From assembly GCA_002495055.1 (NCBI GenBank), contig DADR01000042.1, positions 22,263 to 86,262 on the forward strand: a stretch of 64,000 nt of DNA. The letters run 5' to 3'. Position 1 is the first letter of the stretch, and each line of letters begins with the position of its first letter. The stretch comes from Methanoregula sp. UBA247 (GTDB taxonomy: Archaea > Halobacteriota > Methanomicrobia > Methanomicrobiales > Methanospirillaceae). The translations under genes were made by a program, and so were the position numbers. Positions 1-8,959 of this stretch are shown in pieces. The notes beneath the pieces were generated by a model, which did not search any database, was not told the origin of the DNA, and was given only the letters and a program-made list of their open reading frames with translations.

Positions 1-2
1 GA

Positions 3-104
3 GAAAGAATTCTCCATCATCACGAATTCCTGGAAAGAGAGGTCGTCTCGATAGCTGATTCAACATACAATTTTTTAACCACAGCTGAAGTTTTTTAAAA
101 TTTC
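3..104 (+). CDS. Possible 3' end of a gene cut by the window edge
   Basis: Frame 3 stays open from the window edge for 33 codons and ends in TAA, while the other two forward frames close by about base 57. The peptide has ordinary composition (ends LTTAEVF) but is too short to assign to a family. The 137 bases that follow, up to the end of the YgiQ-like gene, are AT-rich and hold nothing I can recognise. It could be a chance open frame. Confidence 0.3.
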
Positions 105-241
105 GGTATTTAAACGGTTTCATCCTTCCTTTCAACCAGAGGTATATACTCAAATCGGTGGGAAAACCGGATACAGGATTTACCAGTATAAACCGTATGT
201 TGTTATTTTAATTGATTGCACTTACAGCAAAACAGGAAATA

Positions 242-2086
242 TCATCTTCTTTTTTCATTTTTACGGTGTTTTAGTGCATATTGGTTCTTGTTTCTATCGT
301 CAGCCGGTATCAGGAACTGCCTGCCATTACCGATAAGATCGGTTCTTCCTGCGGATTTTAGCCCTTCAAGAATTAATTTCCGGTTTTTAGGATCACGGTA
401 CTGCATCAGTGCCCGCTGAATCTTCTTTTCAATCCCTTTCGGTATATGAACCGGCTCTAGGGTGAAGGGATTCAGGCCGGTATAATACATGCATGTCGAA
501 ACACTCATCGGTGTGGGTGTAAAGTCCTGCACCTGTTCAGTGTAAAGCGAGTGGTCACGAATATAGAGTGCAAGATCTATCATATCGTTAATCGTGCAGC
601 CTGGATGTCCCGACATGAAATACGGGAGCAGGTACTGGCGTTTCTTCTTACCCTGCTGTAATAGTTCGAACCGTTCGCAAAACCGATCAAAAATTTCACG
701 TCCGGGTTTATTCATTGTTTCCGTGACCTTTTGTGTCACATGTTCAGGTGCAACCTTGAGATGGCCGGAAATATGATGATCGCATATCATTTCAAGGTAC
801 CCGGAATCGTCTTCCATTGCGAGGTCATAGCGAATACCGGAGCCGATGAAGACTTTTTTTACTCCGGGAATTTCACGGAGCTTTTTCAAGAGGTCTACCT
901 GATAGCGGTGACTCTTGTTCAGGTTTTTACAAGAAGTACTACAGTGTTTATCCCGACAGGCGCCATATTTTTCCCATAGGGAACAGGAAAGACAGTACAT
1001 GTTCGCTGTCGGACCACCGACGTCCTGAACGATACCTTTGAACTCCGGCATCCAGGTCATTCTGGTAACTTCGCGGATAATTGATTTTGTGCTGCGGCTC
1101 TGGATAATCTTTCCCTGGTGATGGGTTAAAGCGCAGAACGAACAGGCACCAAAACATCCCCGGTGACTTGTTACCGAGAATTGTACAGGTTCAAGAGCAG
1201 GGACTCTTTCTGTATAGGAGGGGTGAGTATGGCGCGAGAACGGTAGATCATAGATGTGATCGAGTTCTTCGGTCGACAATGGCAGCGCCGGGGGATTCTG
1301 GATAACAACCATTTTCGGGTGAGGCTGCGCGATTGTCCTGCCCCGGATGGGGTCCTGTTCGTGATAATGCATGGCAAATGCCCGGGCATATAAGATGTTA
1401 TCCCGTGCAACTTCGGTAAACCCAGGGAGTTCGATAATCCCTTCCGGTCTGTTATTGCGCCACTCTGCAATTTCCAATCCGAACGCAGTTCCACGGATAT
1501 CCCGTATTGAAGAAACTGGTTCACCGGAAGCAAGTCGCCGGGCTATCTCAACAACCTGCCTCTCCCCCATACCGAATACGAGAAGATCTGCCGGGGCATC
1601 AGCAAGGATCGATTGCCGGACGCGATCCTGCCAGTAATCGTAGTGGGCGAACCTTCTCAGGCTTGCCTCTATCCCCCCGATGACAATCGGTGTGTCAGGA
1701 AACAATTCGTGTACCCGGTTGGTGTAGACAATGGTAGCCCGATCAGGTCGTCGGGGGATCCCACCGGGAGAGTAGACATCATCACTCCGTCGTTTAAGAC
1801 TGGGAGTGTAATTATTTACCATGGAGTCAACATTTCCGGAAGAAATTCCAAAGAACAATCGCGGTTTTCCAAAAATCGTGAAATCGGCAGCAGTAGTCCA
1901 GCGGGGCTGGGCGATGATCCCAACGCTAAACCCGGCATCCCATAGTACCCTGCCAACCAGTGCCGTCCCAAACGCAGGATGATCAACATACGCATCCCCT
2001 GTCACCAGGATGACATCAAATTGCCGGATGTCAAGCTTATCTCTCTCAATTTGTGACAGGGGAAGAAATTCTGGCTGATTCATCAT
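242..2086 (-). CDS. YgiQ-family radical SAM protein (UPF0313)
   Basis: About 614 residues, the usual length for the YgiQ family of radical SAM enzymes, whose reaction is not established. The N-terminus has the family hallmark DVILVTGDAYVDHPAFG, and a B12-binding-like region precedes the radical SAM core. The CxxxCxxC cluster motif is visible as GCFGACSFC near residue 311, followed by the family's Cys-rich stretch (CLSCSLWEKYGAC, then CSTSC). A longer reading from a TTG at 2122 is possible, but the ATG at 2086 fits the family start better. The stop of the upstream PPC-domain gene lies about 43 bases before this start on the same strand, so the two may be co-transcribed. Cytosolic. Family assignment is firm; the substrate is unknown. 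Confidence 0.9.
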   Translation of the reverse strand: MMNQPEFLPLSQIERDKLDIRQFDVILVTGDAYVDHPAFGTALVGRVLWDAGFSVGIIAQPRWTTAADFTIFGKPRLFFGISSGNVDSMVNNYTPSLKRRSDDVYSPGGIPRRPDRATIVYTNRVHELFPDTPIVIGGIEASLRRFAHYDYWQDRVRQSILADAPADLLVFGMGERQVVEIARRLASGEPVSSIRDIRGTAFGLEIAEWRNNRPEGIIELPGFTEVARDNILYARAFAMHYHEQDPIRGRTIAQPHPKMVVIQNPPALPLSTEELDHIYDLPFSRHTHPSYTERVPALEPVQFSVTSHRGCFGACSFCALTHHQGKIIQSRSTKSIIREVTRMTWMPEFKGIVQDVGGPTANMYCLSCSLWEKYGACRDKHCSTSCKNLNKSHRYQVDLLKKLREIPGVKKVFIGSGIRYDLAMEDDSGYLEMICDHHISGHLKVAPEHVTQKVTETMNKPGREIFDRFCERFELLQQGKKKRQYLLPYFMSGHPGCTINDMIDLALYIRDHSLYTEQVQDFTPTPMSVSTCMYYTGLNPFTLEPVHIPKGIEKKIQRALMQYRDPKNRKLILEGLKSAGRTDLIGNGRQFLIPADDRNKNQYALKHRKNEKRR

Positions 2087-2129
2087 AAGATTGAATGGAC
2101 AGGTGAATATTCTGATGAGCAAAAATATT

Positions 2130-2717
2130 TCACAATGAAGATCTGCCGGTCAGGTCACGGATGATATCCGCAAGTCCATCTGGCAGTTCATCCGTCTGTT
2201 CTTCATCGTGCGGAGATTCCTCAATGGATTCATCCGAATCCACATCATCGATAGTGCCAGGAGAACTGGTATCCGCTTCTTTTCCCAGTACGGGAAGATG
2301 AACCTGGGTCTTTTCATCAAATTCACGTCGTGCTGAAAGACCGGTAAATTCAAAAATAATCGCTTCAATAACAAGATAGGTTATTGCTTTTTCCCTGATA
2401 CAACCGGTAAGGGCATGCCCGGAACGACCTACTGAAGCATGATAATGGATGTGCGGGCCATCTTCACCCGGATAGATGGTTCCTATACCAAAGACTTCCC
2501 AACCCCCCTCAAACATAACAAAGTGAGGAACAGGAGGTATTACCGGTTCTTCGGGCCCGGTCACCATTCTTCCGTTCATGAGGGCACCAAGGAAGAAAAT
2601 CGAGCCGGCTTGGATAACTTTGTCATCGATGAACTGGCGCAGCGAGATCAACATATCTTCGCCGTTATCGATCCTCACGACAAAAACCCTGCCGAGCTGA
2701 CCTTCCGTATATTGCAT
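2130..2717 (-). CDS. PPC/DUF296-domain protein with acidic C-terminal tail
   Basis: 195 residues. Residues 1-135 match the PPC (DUF296) fold known from plant AT-hook proteins and stand-alone prokaryotic proteins: it opens with the GRVFVVRIDNGEDML segment and carries the conserved metal-type histidines in GPHIHYHASVGRSG, followed by GHALTGCI. The remaining 60 residues are rich in Asp, Glu and Ser, without a recognised domain. Prokaryotic PPC proteins are trimers of uncertain function, often annotated as DNA-binding. No AT-hook motif is seen here, so DNA binding should not be assumed. It lies just upstream of the YgiQ-like gene on the same strand. Confidence 0.8.
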   Translation of the reverse strand: MQYTEGQLGRVFVVRIDNGEDMLISLRQFIDDKVIQAGSIFFLGALMNGRMVTGPEEPVIPPVPHFVMFEGGWEVFGIGTIYPGEDGPHIHYHASVGRSGHALTGCIREKAITYLVIEAIIFEFTGLSARREFDEKTQVHLPVLGKEADTSSPGTIDDVDSDESIEESPHDEEQTDELPDGLADIIRDLTGRSSL

Positions 2718-2867
2718 ATATTCAGATTCCTTTTTTGGTATTCATATGGTTTGTGTGGATTAAAACATTCTATGGAGGAGTCCCCTGTGGGGTACCACCC
2801 TTGCATAATTTTTGTAAATAATATAGGTTTTTACTCCAGATGCGGAAATTCTGGGGGACTTCAAAGA

Positions 2868-4697
2868 TTACCTCCCACCGGCACCGCCACCGCCAAAGCC
2901 TCCTCCGCCACCAAAGCCTCCTCCGCCACCAAATCCACCGGATCCTCCGGATCCTCCATGGCTTGGGGGAGTGAAACTAATCAGGGGGAGAAATGCATAG
3001 TTCATTCCGACGACACCTAAAGGCACACCGGTATCGGCAACCCGGATATTAAGTGACTTCATCGCCTTTTCTACGTTTTCGCCCACTCCAAGTGCCGTTC
3101 CGTAGACGAGCCATTCACCCCACATCGAAAGGTCCGAAGGAGCATATTTCTGTATCATGGTAAGATCAGAGAGGAAATGGGCAAACGCATTCCATTCCAG
3201 TTTTTCCTTGTACCGGTCGTCTTTCCAGTGTCCAAACAGTGTGGAAGGGGCAGCGATGGCAATCACAACCTGTACAAGGACGATTCCCCAAAGTACAGCT
3301 GCCGGAATCAGGAGGTAGGATTGCATGGATGCAATGAATGCAATGATGATCGAGACGGCAAACAGTGTTAAGGTGACAAACAGGAGAGGGATGATATGTT
3401 CCCGTCCATCAACCATGTATTGCGCGGGAAGTATTGCATCTGCCCTGCTGGTTACATCGGTAATCATCCGCTTGTACTGCAATGCCTGTGCCTCTGCAGT
3501 ATGATTCGTCTGGGCTTTCTTTGCCAGTGCTTCAATTCTGTCAGTATCAAGGACATCGTTCTCTGACAGTTGCTGAATAAACGCAATTACCCGCAGCTCG
3601 TAGGGATCGGACGTCGCTGTAGAGAGCACCCGTACCTCGATACCCTTTCCAACTCCTTTTTCTGTTATCTTAATGATTTTTCGCCGGTGCAAATCGAGCA
3701 GTGTCGCATAGTAGCCACCTTCATCAAAGTCAAGTGCATCGCCTTTGAATAAGAGGTTCACCTGCCACGGTTTAAGCGCAGTATTCGGAATGGTACTCAA
3801 ATATTCCGGAACGGTGAAATTTTTCTCCCTGCCGTACCAGTAATAGAGAGCGATCAGGAGGAGGGGTACCAGGATGACTACAATTTTTGCCAGAATATTC
3901 AGAAGATTAGCCGCAATATAAGGGAGGTTATACCAGAAACTTCCGGACTCAGTTTTACTTTTGAGGTCTGCCACTTCACTTCTGAAACCCGGGATGCCGG
4001 AGAGGCCGTCTGCTGTTGTCAGAATTTCGACTGCTACATTTTCATCAGCTGCTGCACTGCCGGTGATTATATAGGTATTTCCGTTCTTCTGGATACTCAT
4101 CATGGGGGGATATACATAAACCTGCTCCACATTTCCTGCGGGAATGATGATTTTTACTGACCGGTAGGGAATATGAGTTGTCCCGGCAAGTTTCAGGTTC
4201 AGGTGTGCAGTGCTGGAATCATACTCAACTGGCGGGTGAATGATATACGTATATCCAACCGAATAGGTTCCGGATTCAAAATAATCCGGTTTGTAAATCC
4301 CTACTTCATTTGATTCGGCAAGAGCTGCAACCTGATTAGTATACGACGTGCCTTTCGGGCTGTCTTTTACGAATGTGGTATACAGGTTATCCTTCGCGTA
4401 ACCATACGTTCCCGTTGGCGGTTCTACGGAAAGAAATTGAATTGATGATTGATCTGTGGCATTGAAAACAAGGGGGGCCTCCCATGACCGGTAGAGCATG
4501 CGATACTCACCGGACTCTTGTACATCATACGTATAGCGTTCAGTCAGTGTGCCGTTCTCAAAAAGTGTTGCCTCATAGGAATCGACAACAAGGTTGCCTT
4601 CGAATAGCGGGGGAACCACCACAACCAGCACAAGGCCGATTATCCCGATGATCAGACTTGCGATAACAACTATCGCCAGTTGTTTTTTTTCACTCAC
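2868..4697 (-). CDS. DUF2207 membrane protein with glycine-rich tail
   Basis: 609 residues starting at a GTG. One N-terminal membrane segment (about residues 8-31) is followed by a roughly 230-residue extracytoplasmic beta-rich domain of the DUF2207 type. A second membrane segment comes near residues 262-286, then a cytoplasmic stretch, a membrane pair around 435-485 and a C-terminal tail of repeated GGGGFGG units. This architecture is characteristic of DUF2207 proteins, which are widespread and of unknown function. The Gly-rich tail resembles that of bacterial TPM/DUF2207 relatives. The lemA gene ends 12 bases upstream of its start on the same strand, a pairing common in bacteria and archaea, so the two products probably act together at the membrane. 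Confidence 0.85.
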   Translation of the reverse strand: MSEKKQLAIVVIASLIIGIIGLVLVVVVPPLFEGNLVVDSYEATLFENGTLTERYTYDVQESGEYRMLYRSWEAPLVFNATDQSSIQFLSVEPPTGTYGYAKDNLYTTFVKDSPKGTSYTNQVAALAESNEVGIYKPDYFESGTYSVGYTYIIHPPVEYDSSTAHLNLKLAGTTHIPYRSVKIIIPAGNVEQVYVYPPMMSIQKNGNTYIITGSAAADENVAVEILTTADGLSGIPGFRSEVADLKSKTESGSFWYNLPYIAANLLNILAKIVVILVPLLLIALYYWYGREKNFTVPEYLSTIPNTALKPWQVNLLFKGDALDFDEGGYYATLLDLHRRKIIKITEKGVGKGIEVRVLSTATSDPYELRVIAFIQQLSENDVLDTDRIEALAKKAQTNHTAEAQALQYKRMITDVTSRADAILPAQYMVDGREHIIPLLFVTLTLFAVSIIIAFIASMQSYLLIPAAVLWGIVLVQVVIAIAAPSTLFGHWKDDRYKEKLEWNAFAHFLSDLTMIQKYAPSDLSMWGEWLVYGTALGVGENVEKAMKSLNIRVADTGVPLGVVGMNYAFLPLISFTPPSHGGSGGSGGFGGGGGFGGGGGFGGGGAGGR

Positions 4698-4709
4698 AGC
4701 AATTACCTA

Positions 4710-5273
4710 TTAGAACTCAATCTTCGGTGGGGTTTTAATCGCTTCTTCAAATTGCAGGTACTCAAGCTTGATGAGCCCGATTAATCGTCCGATGAAATTT
4801 GAGGGTATTGTATCCATCATCGTATTAAATTCCTGTGAGATGTTGTTGTAAGTATAACGCTGCCGGCCAATCTCTTCCTCGACTCCTTTCACAGAGTCCA
4901 TAAGACTTATGACTGTCGTATTAGTCTTCAGATCGGGATAATTTTCTGCGACAGCTAACAGGCGCCCGAAGATTGAACGGGATTCGGCTTCAACCTTATT
5001 CAGATCACCAGGAGAAGCTGTTGCTACGCTTGCCCGCATTGCGGTGACACGTTCGAAGGTCTCTTTCTCGAACTTCGCATAACTCTTCACCGCACCGAGA
5101 AGCTGTTCAATCATATCAAGCCGTTTCTTCATAGCGACACGGATCTGACCGAGAGCAGCTTCAGAGGCGTTTTTAAGGCTGAAGAAACGGTTATAGATAC
5201 CGACTGCCCAGAGGATCAGTCCAATTATTACGAGTGCTATAACACCGATTACAATCCATCCAATGATGTCCAT
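4710..5273 (-). CDS. lemA: LemA family protein
   Basis: 187 residues from the ATG at 5273; a longer reading from 5333 would add 20 residues with no family match. A single N-terminal membrane helix (residues 3-23) is followed by the LemA four-helix region: YNRFFSLKNASEAALGQI, then MKKRLDMIEQL and the conserved LLAVAENYPDLKTN, ending in the conserved RYTYNN...FNTMMDTIPSNFIGR segment. LemA proteins are membrane-anchored helical proteins of unclear role, often beside DUF2207 or TPM genes as here. A TATA-like AT-rich stretch sits about 35 bp before the start. Confident family call, no biochemical function. Confidence 0.9.
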   Translation of the reverse strand: MDIIGWIVIGVIALVIIGLILWAVGIYNRFFSLKNASEAALGQIRVAMKKRLDMIEQLLGAVKSYAKFEKETFERVTAMRASVATASPGDLNKVEAESRSIFGRLLAVAENYPDLKTNTTVISLMDSVKGVEEEIGRQRYTYNNISQEFNTMMDTIPSNFIGRLIGLIKLEYLQFEEAIKTPPKIEF

Positions 5274-5383
5274 AATTATCACTGTACTGATAATCTTACC
5301 ACTACATAAGTTATTAGGAAACGGAGGCAACACTGAAGATTATAAGGATCAGATAAAAATCAGAGAGTTAGTATACAATAAAA

Positions 5384-6355
5384 TTATGAAATCACAAGGC
5401 TCCCCACAATGCGGAGCTTGCCACCTTCAAGATAGTGCAGCACTACCCGTGCACCGGGCGGATATATCAGCGCTTTTTCCATAGTTAAAGTAATGGTTGG
5501 CATCCGCCAGTCCCCGTTAATAACAATTTTTTCCAGCCGGGTGGGAAGGAATTGCATCCAGTGACCGGCGTACAGCACCATACCCTCCTTGAGCGGGGCA
5601 GGCCAGTATTTCACGAGCTGCGCTTTTCCGGAAATCGTTGTTGCATATTTTATCGACGGATCATTTGTCAGGACAAAGCCCCGGTCCAGATCTTCTGATT
5701 CAATATTCTTCAGGGCAAGTCCAACCCGATCACCGGTGATGGCATTCTCTGAATCATCATCATGTTTCTGGATAGAGCGGATCTGTGCGGTTTTTTCTGT
5801 CGGAAGGACTTTGAGGATTTCGTGTTTTTTGATGCTTCCCTGTGCAACACTGCCAAGTACGACAACCCCGACACCTTTCACATTGAAATGCGCATCCACC
5901 GGAACAGTCCCTTTTCCTAAGGAATCATGGATTTTCTGGTGAGCAGTCTGTTTTACTGAGATTTCGAGCAATTTCTCGCGAAGGCCGACAATATCCTCCT
6001 CGATTACCTCGTAATGTTCCAGAACGGTTCCCTTTATCAGAGGTGTGATCTGGTCGAGGGAGATGTAGTTCTTGAGTATAAGATATCCCGTGGATTTGTC
6101 TGCGCACTGGAGCATCAGAACACATTCACCAAAAGCAGCATTAATTTCATTAACCACAAGGACCACACGATCCGCAATGGACACTGAATAAAACAACGAG
6201 GATAATTTTTCCGGATACCGGGTCGGCTCAATGAAAGTTACGGTTGCATCCCCTTTTTTCAGATTATAGAAGGTAATATCGCTGGTTGTGCCTTTCTTTC
6301 CCAGATCTTTTGCATAGTCCGGGGGGGCCAGGACAGCGACAGTGAGATTGGACAT
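5384..6355 (-). CDS. EF-Tu/SelB-like paralogue with degenerate GTPase domain
   Basis: 323 residues. Residues about 165-245 look like translation-factor domain 2, the beta-barrel of EF-Tu and SelB, including FNVKGVGVVVLGSV and a downstream DRVGLALKNI segment. The N-terminal part occupies the place of a G domain, but the P-loop (GHVDHGKT-type) is absent; only short echoes remain, such as LGKKGTTSDITFY and a VTFIEPTRYPE stretch in the position of the DxxGH motif. GTP binding is therefore unlikely. Similar proteins in methanogens are annotated as EF-Tu domain 2 proteins of unknown role. It could be a regulator or scaffold derived from a SelB-like factor. It stands alone, divergent from the glycosyltransferase at 6496. 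Confidence 0.7.
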   Translation of the reverse strand: MSNLTVAVLAPPDYAKDLGKKGTTSDITFYNLKKGDATVTFIEPTRYPEKLSSLFYSVSIADRVVLVVNEINAAFGECVLMLQCADKSTGYLILKNYISLDQITPLIKGTVLEHYEVIEEDIVGLREKLLEISVKQTAHQKIHDSLGKGTVPVDAHFNVKGVGVVVLGSVAQGSIKKHEILKVLPTEKTAQIRSIQKHDDDSENAITGDRVGLALKNIESEDLDRGFVLTNDPSIKYATTISGKAQLVKYWPAPLKEGMVLYAGHWMQFLPTRLEKIVINGDWRMPTITLTMEKALIYPPGARVVLHYLEGGKLRIVGSLVIS

Positions 6356-6495
6356 ATTTATCCATAGGATGTTCAGAAATAAGAGATTTTATACAAACCG
6401 AACCCATATTCTGATGAAAGAACAAGGAATTCCCCTTATAGCTCATCAAACAATTCCTTTGATCCTGTCATCGCAAGATACACTGGTGAACTAAA

Positions 6496-7248
6496 ATGCA
6501 CTTTGATCTGACCGTGATTATACCAACATACAATGAGGAAGAAAATATTGAAAGAATGATTATTACGGTTGACTCGATTTGCAGAGCACACGATATCAAT
6601 GAAGAAATTCTTATTGTTGATGACAACTCAAATGACAGTACCATCACTATTGTAAAAAAACTGATGGTTGATCGTCCTTTTCTCCATCTGATCATCCGGA
6701 CAAAGAACCCGGGGCTTTCCCCGTCCCTTTATGATGGAATAATCAACGCAACAGCGGATCTGATCCAATGCATTGACTGCGATTTCTCACATCCCCCGGA
6801 AAAAATTCCAATTTTTTACCATATCATCAAAAATGAAGGATACGATATGGTAATCGGATCCCGTTATGTCAAGGGGGGTGAAGTAATTAACTGGCCCGTT
6901 TTAAGAAGGGTGCTCTCTTCAGGTGCAGCCCTTCTCAGTCGGCTCCTGATCCCTCATGTTAAGGATTCGGGAAGTGGATTTTTCGCGATAAACCGGCATA
7001 TACTAACCGGTACGCTCCTTTCACCCCGTGGCTTCCGGATGGGATTTGAAATCCTTGGGAAAGCTCACTGGACGCGGGTACATGAGATCCCCATTGTTTT
7101 CAAGGACCGGGAGTTCGGACAAAGTAAGCTAAAGGGAAGGATTATATTCGATTTTCTTATCCAGTGTGGTTCTATAATCAAATACAATTTCATCGTAAGG
7201 AAGAGTACCAATATTATCCGGGCATGGACACTATTTCTCCACGGATAA
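6496..7248 (+). CDS. Dolichol/polyprenol-phosphate mannosyltransferase-like GT2
   Basis: 250 residues, family 2 glycosyltransferase of the DPM1 type without C-terminal membrane helices. Motifs in order: VIIPTYNEEENIE at the N-terminus, VDDNSNDST (nucleotide-sugar binding), the DxD-like CIDCDFSHPPE, GSRYVKGG, and the later DSGSGFFA. Family members transfer a sugar from GDP- or UDP-sugar to a polyprenyl or dolichyl phosphate at the cytoplasmic face. The next gene, 41 bases downstream, is a flippase-like membrane protein, so the pair probably makes and uses lipid-linked sugars for surface glycosylation. The donor sugar cannot be read from the sequence. Confidence 0.88.
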   Translation: MHFDLTVIIPTYNEEENIERMIITVDSICRAHDINEEILIVDDNSNDSTITIVKKLMVDRPFLHLIIRTKNPGLSPSLYDGIINATADLIQCIDCDFSHPPEKIPIFYHIIKNEGYDMVIGSRYVKGGEVINWPVLRRVLSSGAALLSRLLIPHVKDSGSGFFAINRHILTGTLLSPRGFRMGFEILGKAHWTRVHEIPIVFKDREFGQSKLKGRIIFDFLIQCGSIIKYNFIVRKSTNIIRAWTLFLHG

Positions 7249-7289
7249 ATGCCTGACGATTCAGAATACTAAGAGAAGGATAGCATCTG

Positions 7290-8930
7290 ATGAAAAGGAG
7301 TACCGTTATCAGTATTATTCAAGGCGTTTTTGCCATCGCACTATTGTTGCTTCTTTTGGGTACAGTGGATTACCGGCTTACTCTCTCACTCCTGACCAAT
7401 CTTGACATTCGGTTCATTTTTCTTGCAGGTTTATGTTATTTCTTAAATAACCTGCTCATGGCATACCGGATAAAGAGAATTCTCTTCTATCTTGGAGAGA
7501 ATATACGGTTCAGGTTGGTTTTTTTCTCTCACATGGCAGGGATGCTTTTTTCGGATTTCACACCGGCCCGGAGCGGTTATCTTTATGTTGCGCTTGCACT
7601 GAATAAACGTGACGTCCCTCTGGAAAAAGGAATGAGTGCCATTACCAGTACGTATCTCTATGACCTCACCTTTAAAATGACAGTCGCCATCCTTGGTGCA
7701 TATTTTGTCTATTCTTATATATTTGCTGAAAGCCTCGGTTTTGTGGTCATAATTACATTTCTCCTCATTCTTGGGGTAATCACGGGGTATTTTATCATCA
7801 TGTATCCTGGAGAAAAGATGAGAAATCTCCTTCAAAAACGGGAATTCTTAAGAAAGATCCTGCTTTTTGGGGAGCAGAGCTATTCAATCCAGAAATATGC
7901 ACCGTTTATTCTTTCGATAACCCTGGCAGGCTGGATTCTGCGAGGACTTGAATGGTACCTGATAGTACTATCAATGCACCAGCTTTTTCTTAAACCGCTT
8001 GATGCACTTCTTTTAAATCCATTGCTTACCCTGTTCTCGCTCATGCCATTAACACCAGCCGGTTGGGGAATCCAGGAAGCTGGCATTGTTTTTGTATTTA
8101 CTACAATGGGAATCGGCGCAACCATTGCAGCCTCATTTGCCCTCATAACCAGATTTGTTGAGGTAGGAATCGATGTTATCGGAATAAAAGAGGTCTTTGT
8201 AAAATCTACAAAGGAGGAAACCCTTTTTGCATTTTATAATACGATACCGGGGGATATAGATGAAAAAGCCTTTAATTCCGACATGCTCGTACAGCGATAT
8301 TTTCAAAGGAGAAAAACCGAGGTTATAAAAAATACGCTGGCTGTAAAAAGGGCTGACGTGATAATTGATATCGGGTGCGGGAGCGGAGTGCAGATGAAAG
8401 AAATCGGAAAAAACGGGTATTCCCTGGCTTTAGGAATAGATGTAAACCTTAATGCGATTCGGTTTGCACGGGAAAGATCGCTTCCCAATACAGAATTCAT
8501 TATTGCCGATGCACAAAACCTTCCTGTCAAATCATCCAGTGCGGATAGAATAATCTGTGCGGAAATCATTGAACACGTAAAGAGCCCCCAACTTCTCGTA
8601 AATGAAATTGCCAGAGTCCTGAAGCACGGAGGTGCGGTTGTAGTTACCACACCCAATGATAAATCCGTCTGGGGGATCTATGAATTCTTCTGGGATGTAT
8701 TTGGCAGAGGCAGAAACTATGGAGAAACACATCTGAGGTTTTTTTCTGAGTCAGGGCTCCGCAGTAATTTTCCCGGTTTCTCAGAATGCAGTACCCAATC
8801 CCTCTTTTTTATATCCCCGCTTTTTGCTCTTTTCAACAGGAAGGCACTGTTAGAAGGGGGGGAAAAATTGGACCGGCTGTTTGAGCGATGGGGTTGGGGG
8901 GTTTCAATCATTCTTTATGCCAGAAAATAA
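7290..8930 (+). CDS. UPF0104/AglD-type membrane protein fused to a SAM methyltransferase
   Basis: 546 residues in two parts. Residues about 1-310 hold seven to eight hydrophobic helices of the lysylphosphatidylglycerol synthase-TM (UPF0104) type, including the family-like MPLTPAGWGIQEAGI motif near residue 255. Residues about 330-546 are a class I methyltransferase: IIDIGCGSGVQ (motif I), GIDVNLNAIRFA, FIIADAQNLPV, ICAEIIEHVKSP, then a VLKHGGAVVVTTPN segment. UPF0104 proteins are linked to polyprenyl sugar handling in archaea. The upstream gene is a DPM1-like transferase. The fused enzyme may act on a lipid-linked sugar or a lipid, which is inference. No frameshift or gap marks the junction, so the fusion looks real. 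Confidence 0.8.
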   Translation: MKRSTVISIIQGVFAIALLLLLLGTVDYRLTLSLLTNLDIRFIFLAGLCYFLNNLLMAYRIKRILFYLGENIRFRLVFFSHMAGMLFSDFTPARSGYLYVALALNKRDVPLEKGMSAITSTYLYDLTFKMTVAILGAYFVYSYIFAESLGFVVIITFLLILGVITGYFIIMYPGEKMRNLLQKREFLRKILLFGEQSYSIQKYAPFILSITLAGWILRGLEWYLIVLSMHQLFLKPLDALLLNPLLTLFSLMPLTPAGWGIQEAGIVFVFTTMGIGATIAASFALITRFVEVGIDVIGIKEVFVKSTKEETLFAFYNTIPGDIDEKAFNSDMLVQRYFQRRKTEVIKNTLAVKRADVIIDIGCGSGVQMKEIGKNGYSLALGIDVNLNAIRFARERSLPNTEFIIADAQNLPVKSSSADRIICAEIIEHVKSPQLLVNEIARVLKHGGAVVVTTPNDKSVWGIYEFFWDVFGRGRNYGETHLRFFSESGLRSNFPGFSECSTQSLFFISPLFALFNRKALLEGGEKLDRLFERWGWGVSIILYARK

Positions 8931-8959
8931 GATCTGACCTGAATAACAGGTATCCATCA

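Noticed and set aside
2875..2960. Tandem DNA repeat
   Set aside because: It encodes the GGGGFGG tail of the DUF2207 protein, so it is coding low complexity, not a free repeat or CRISPR.
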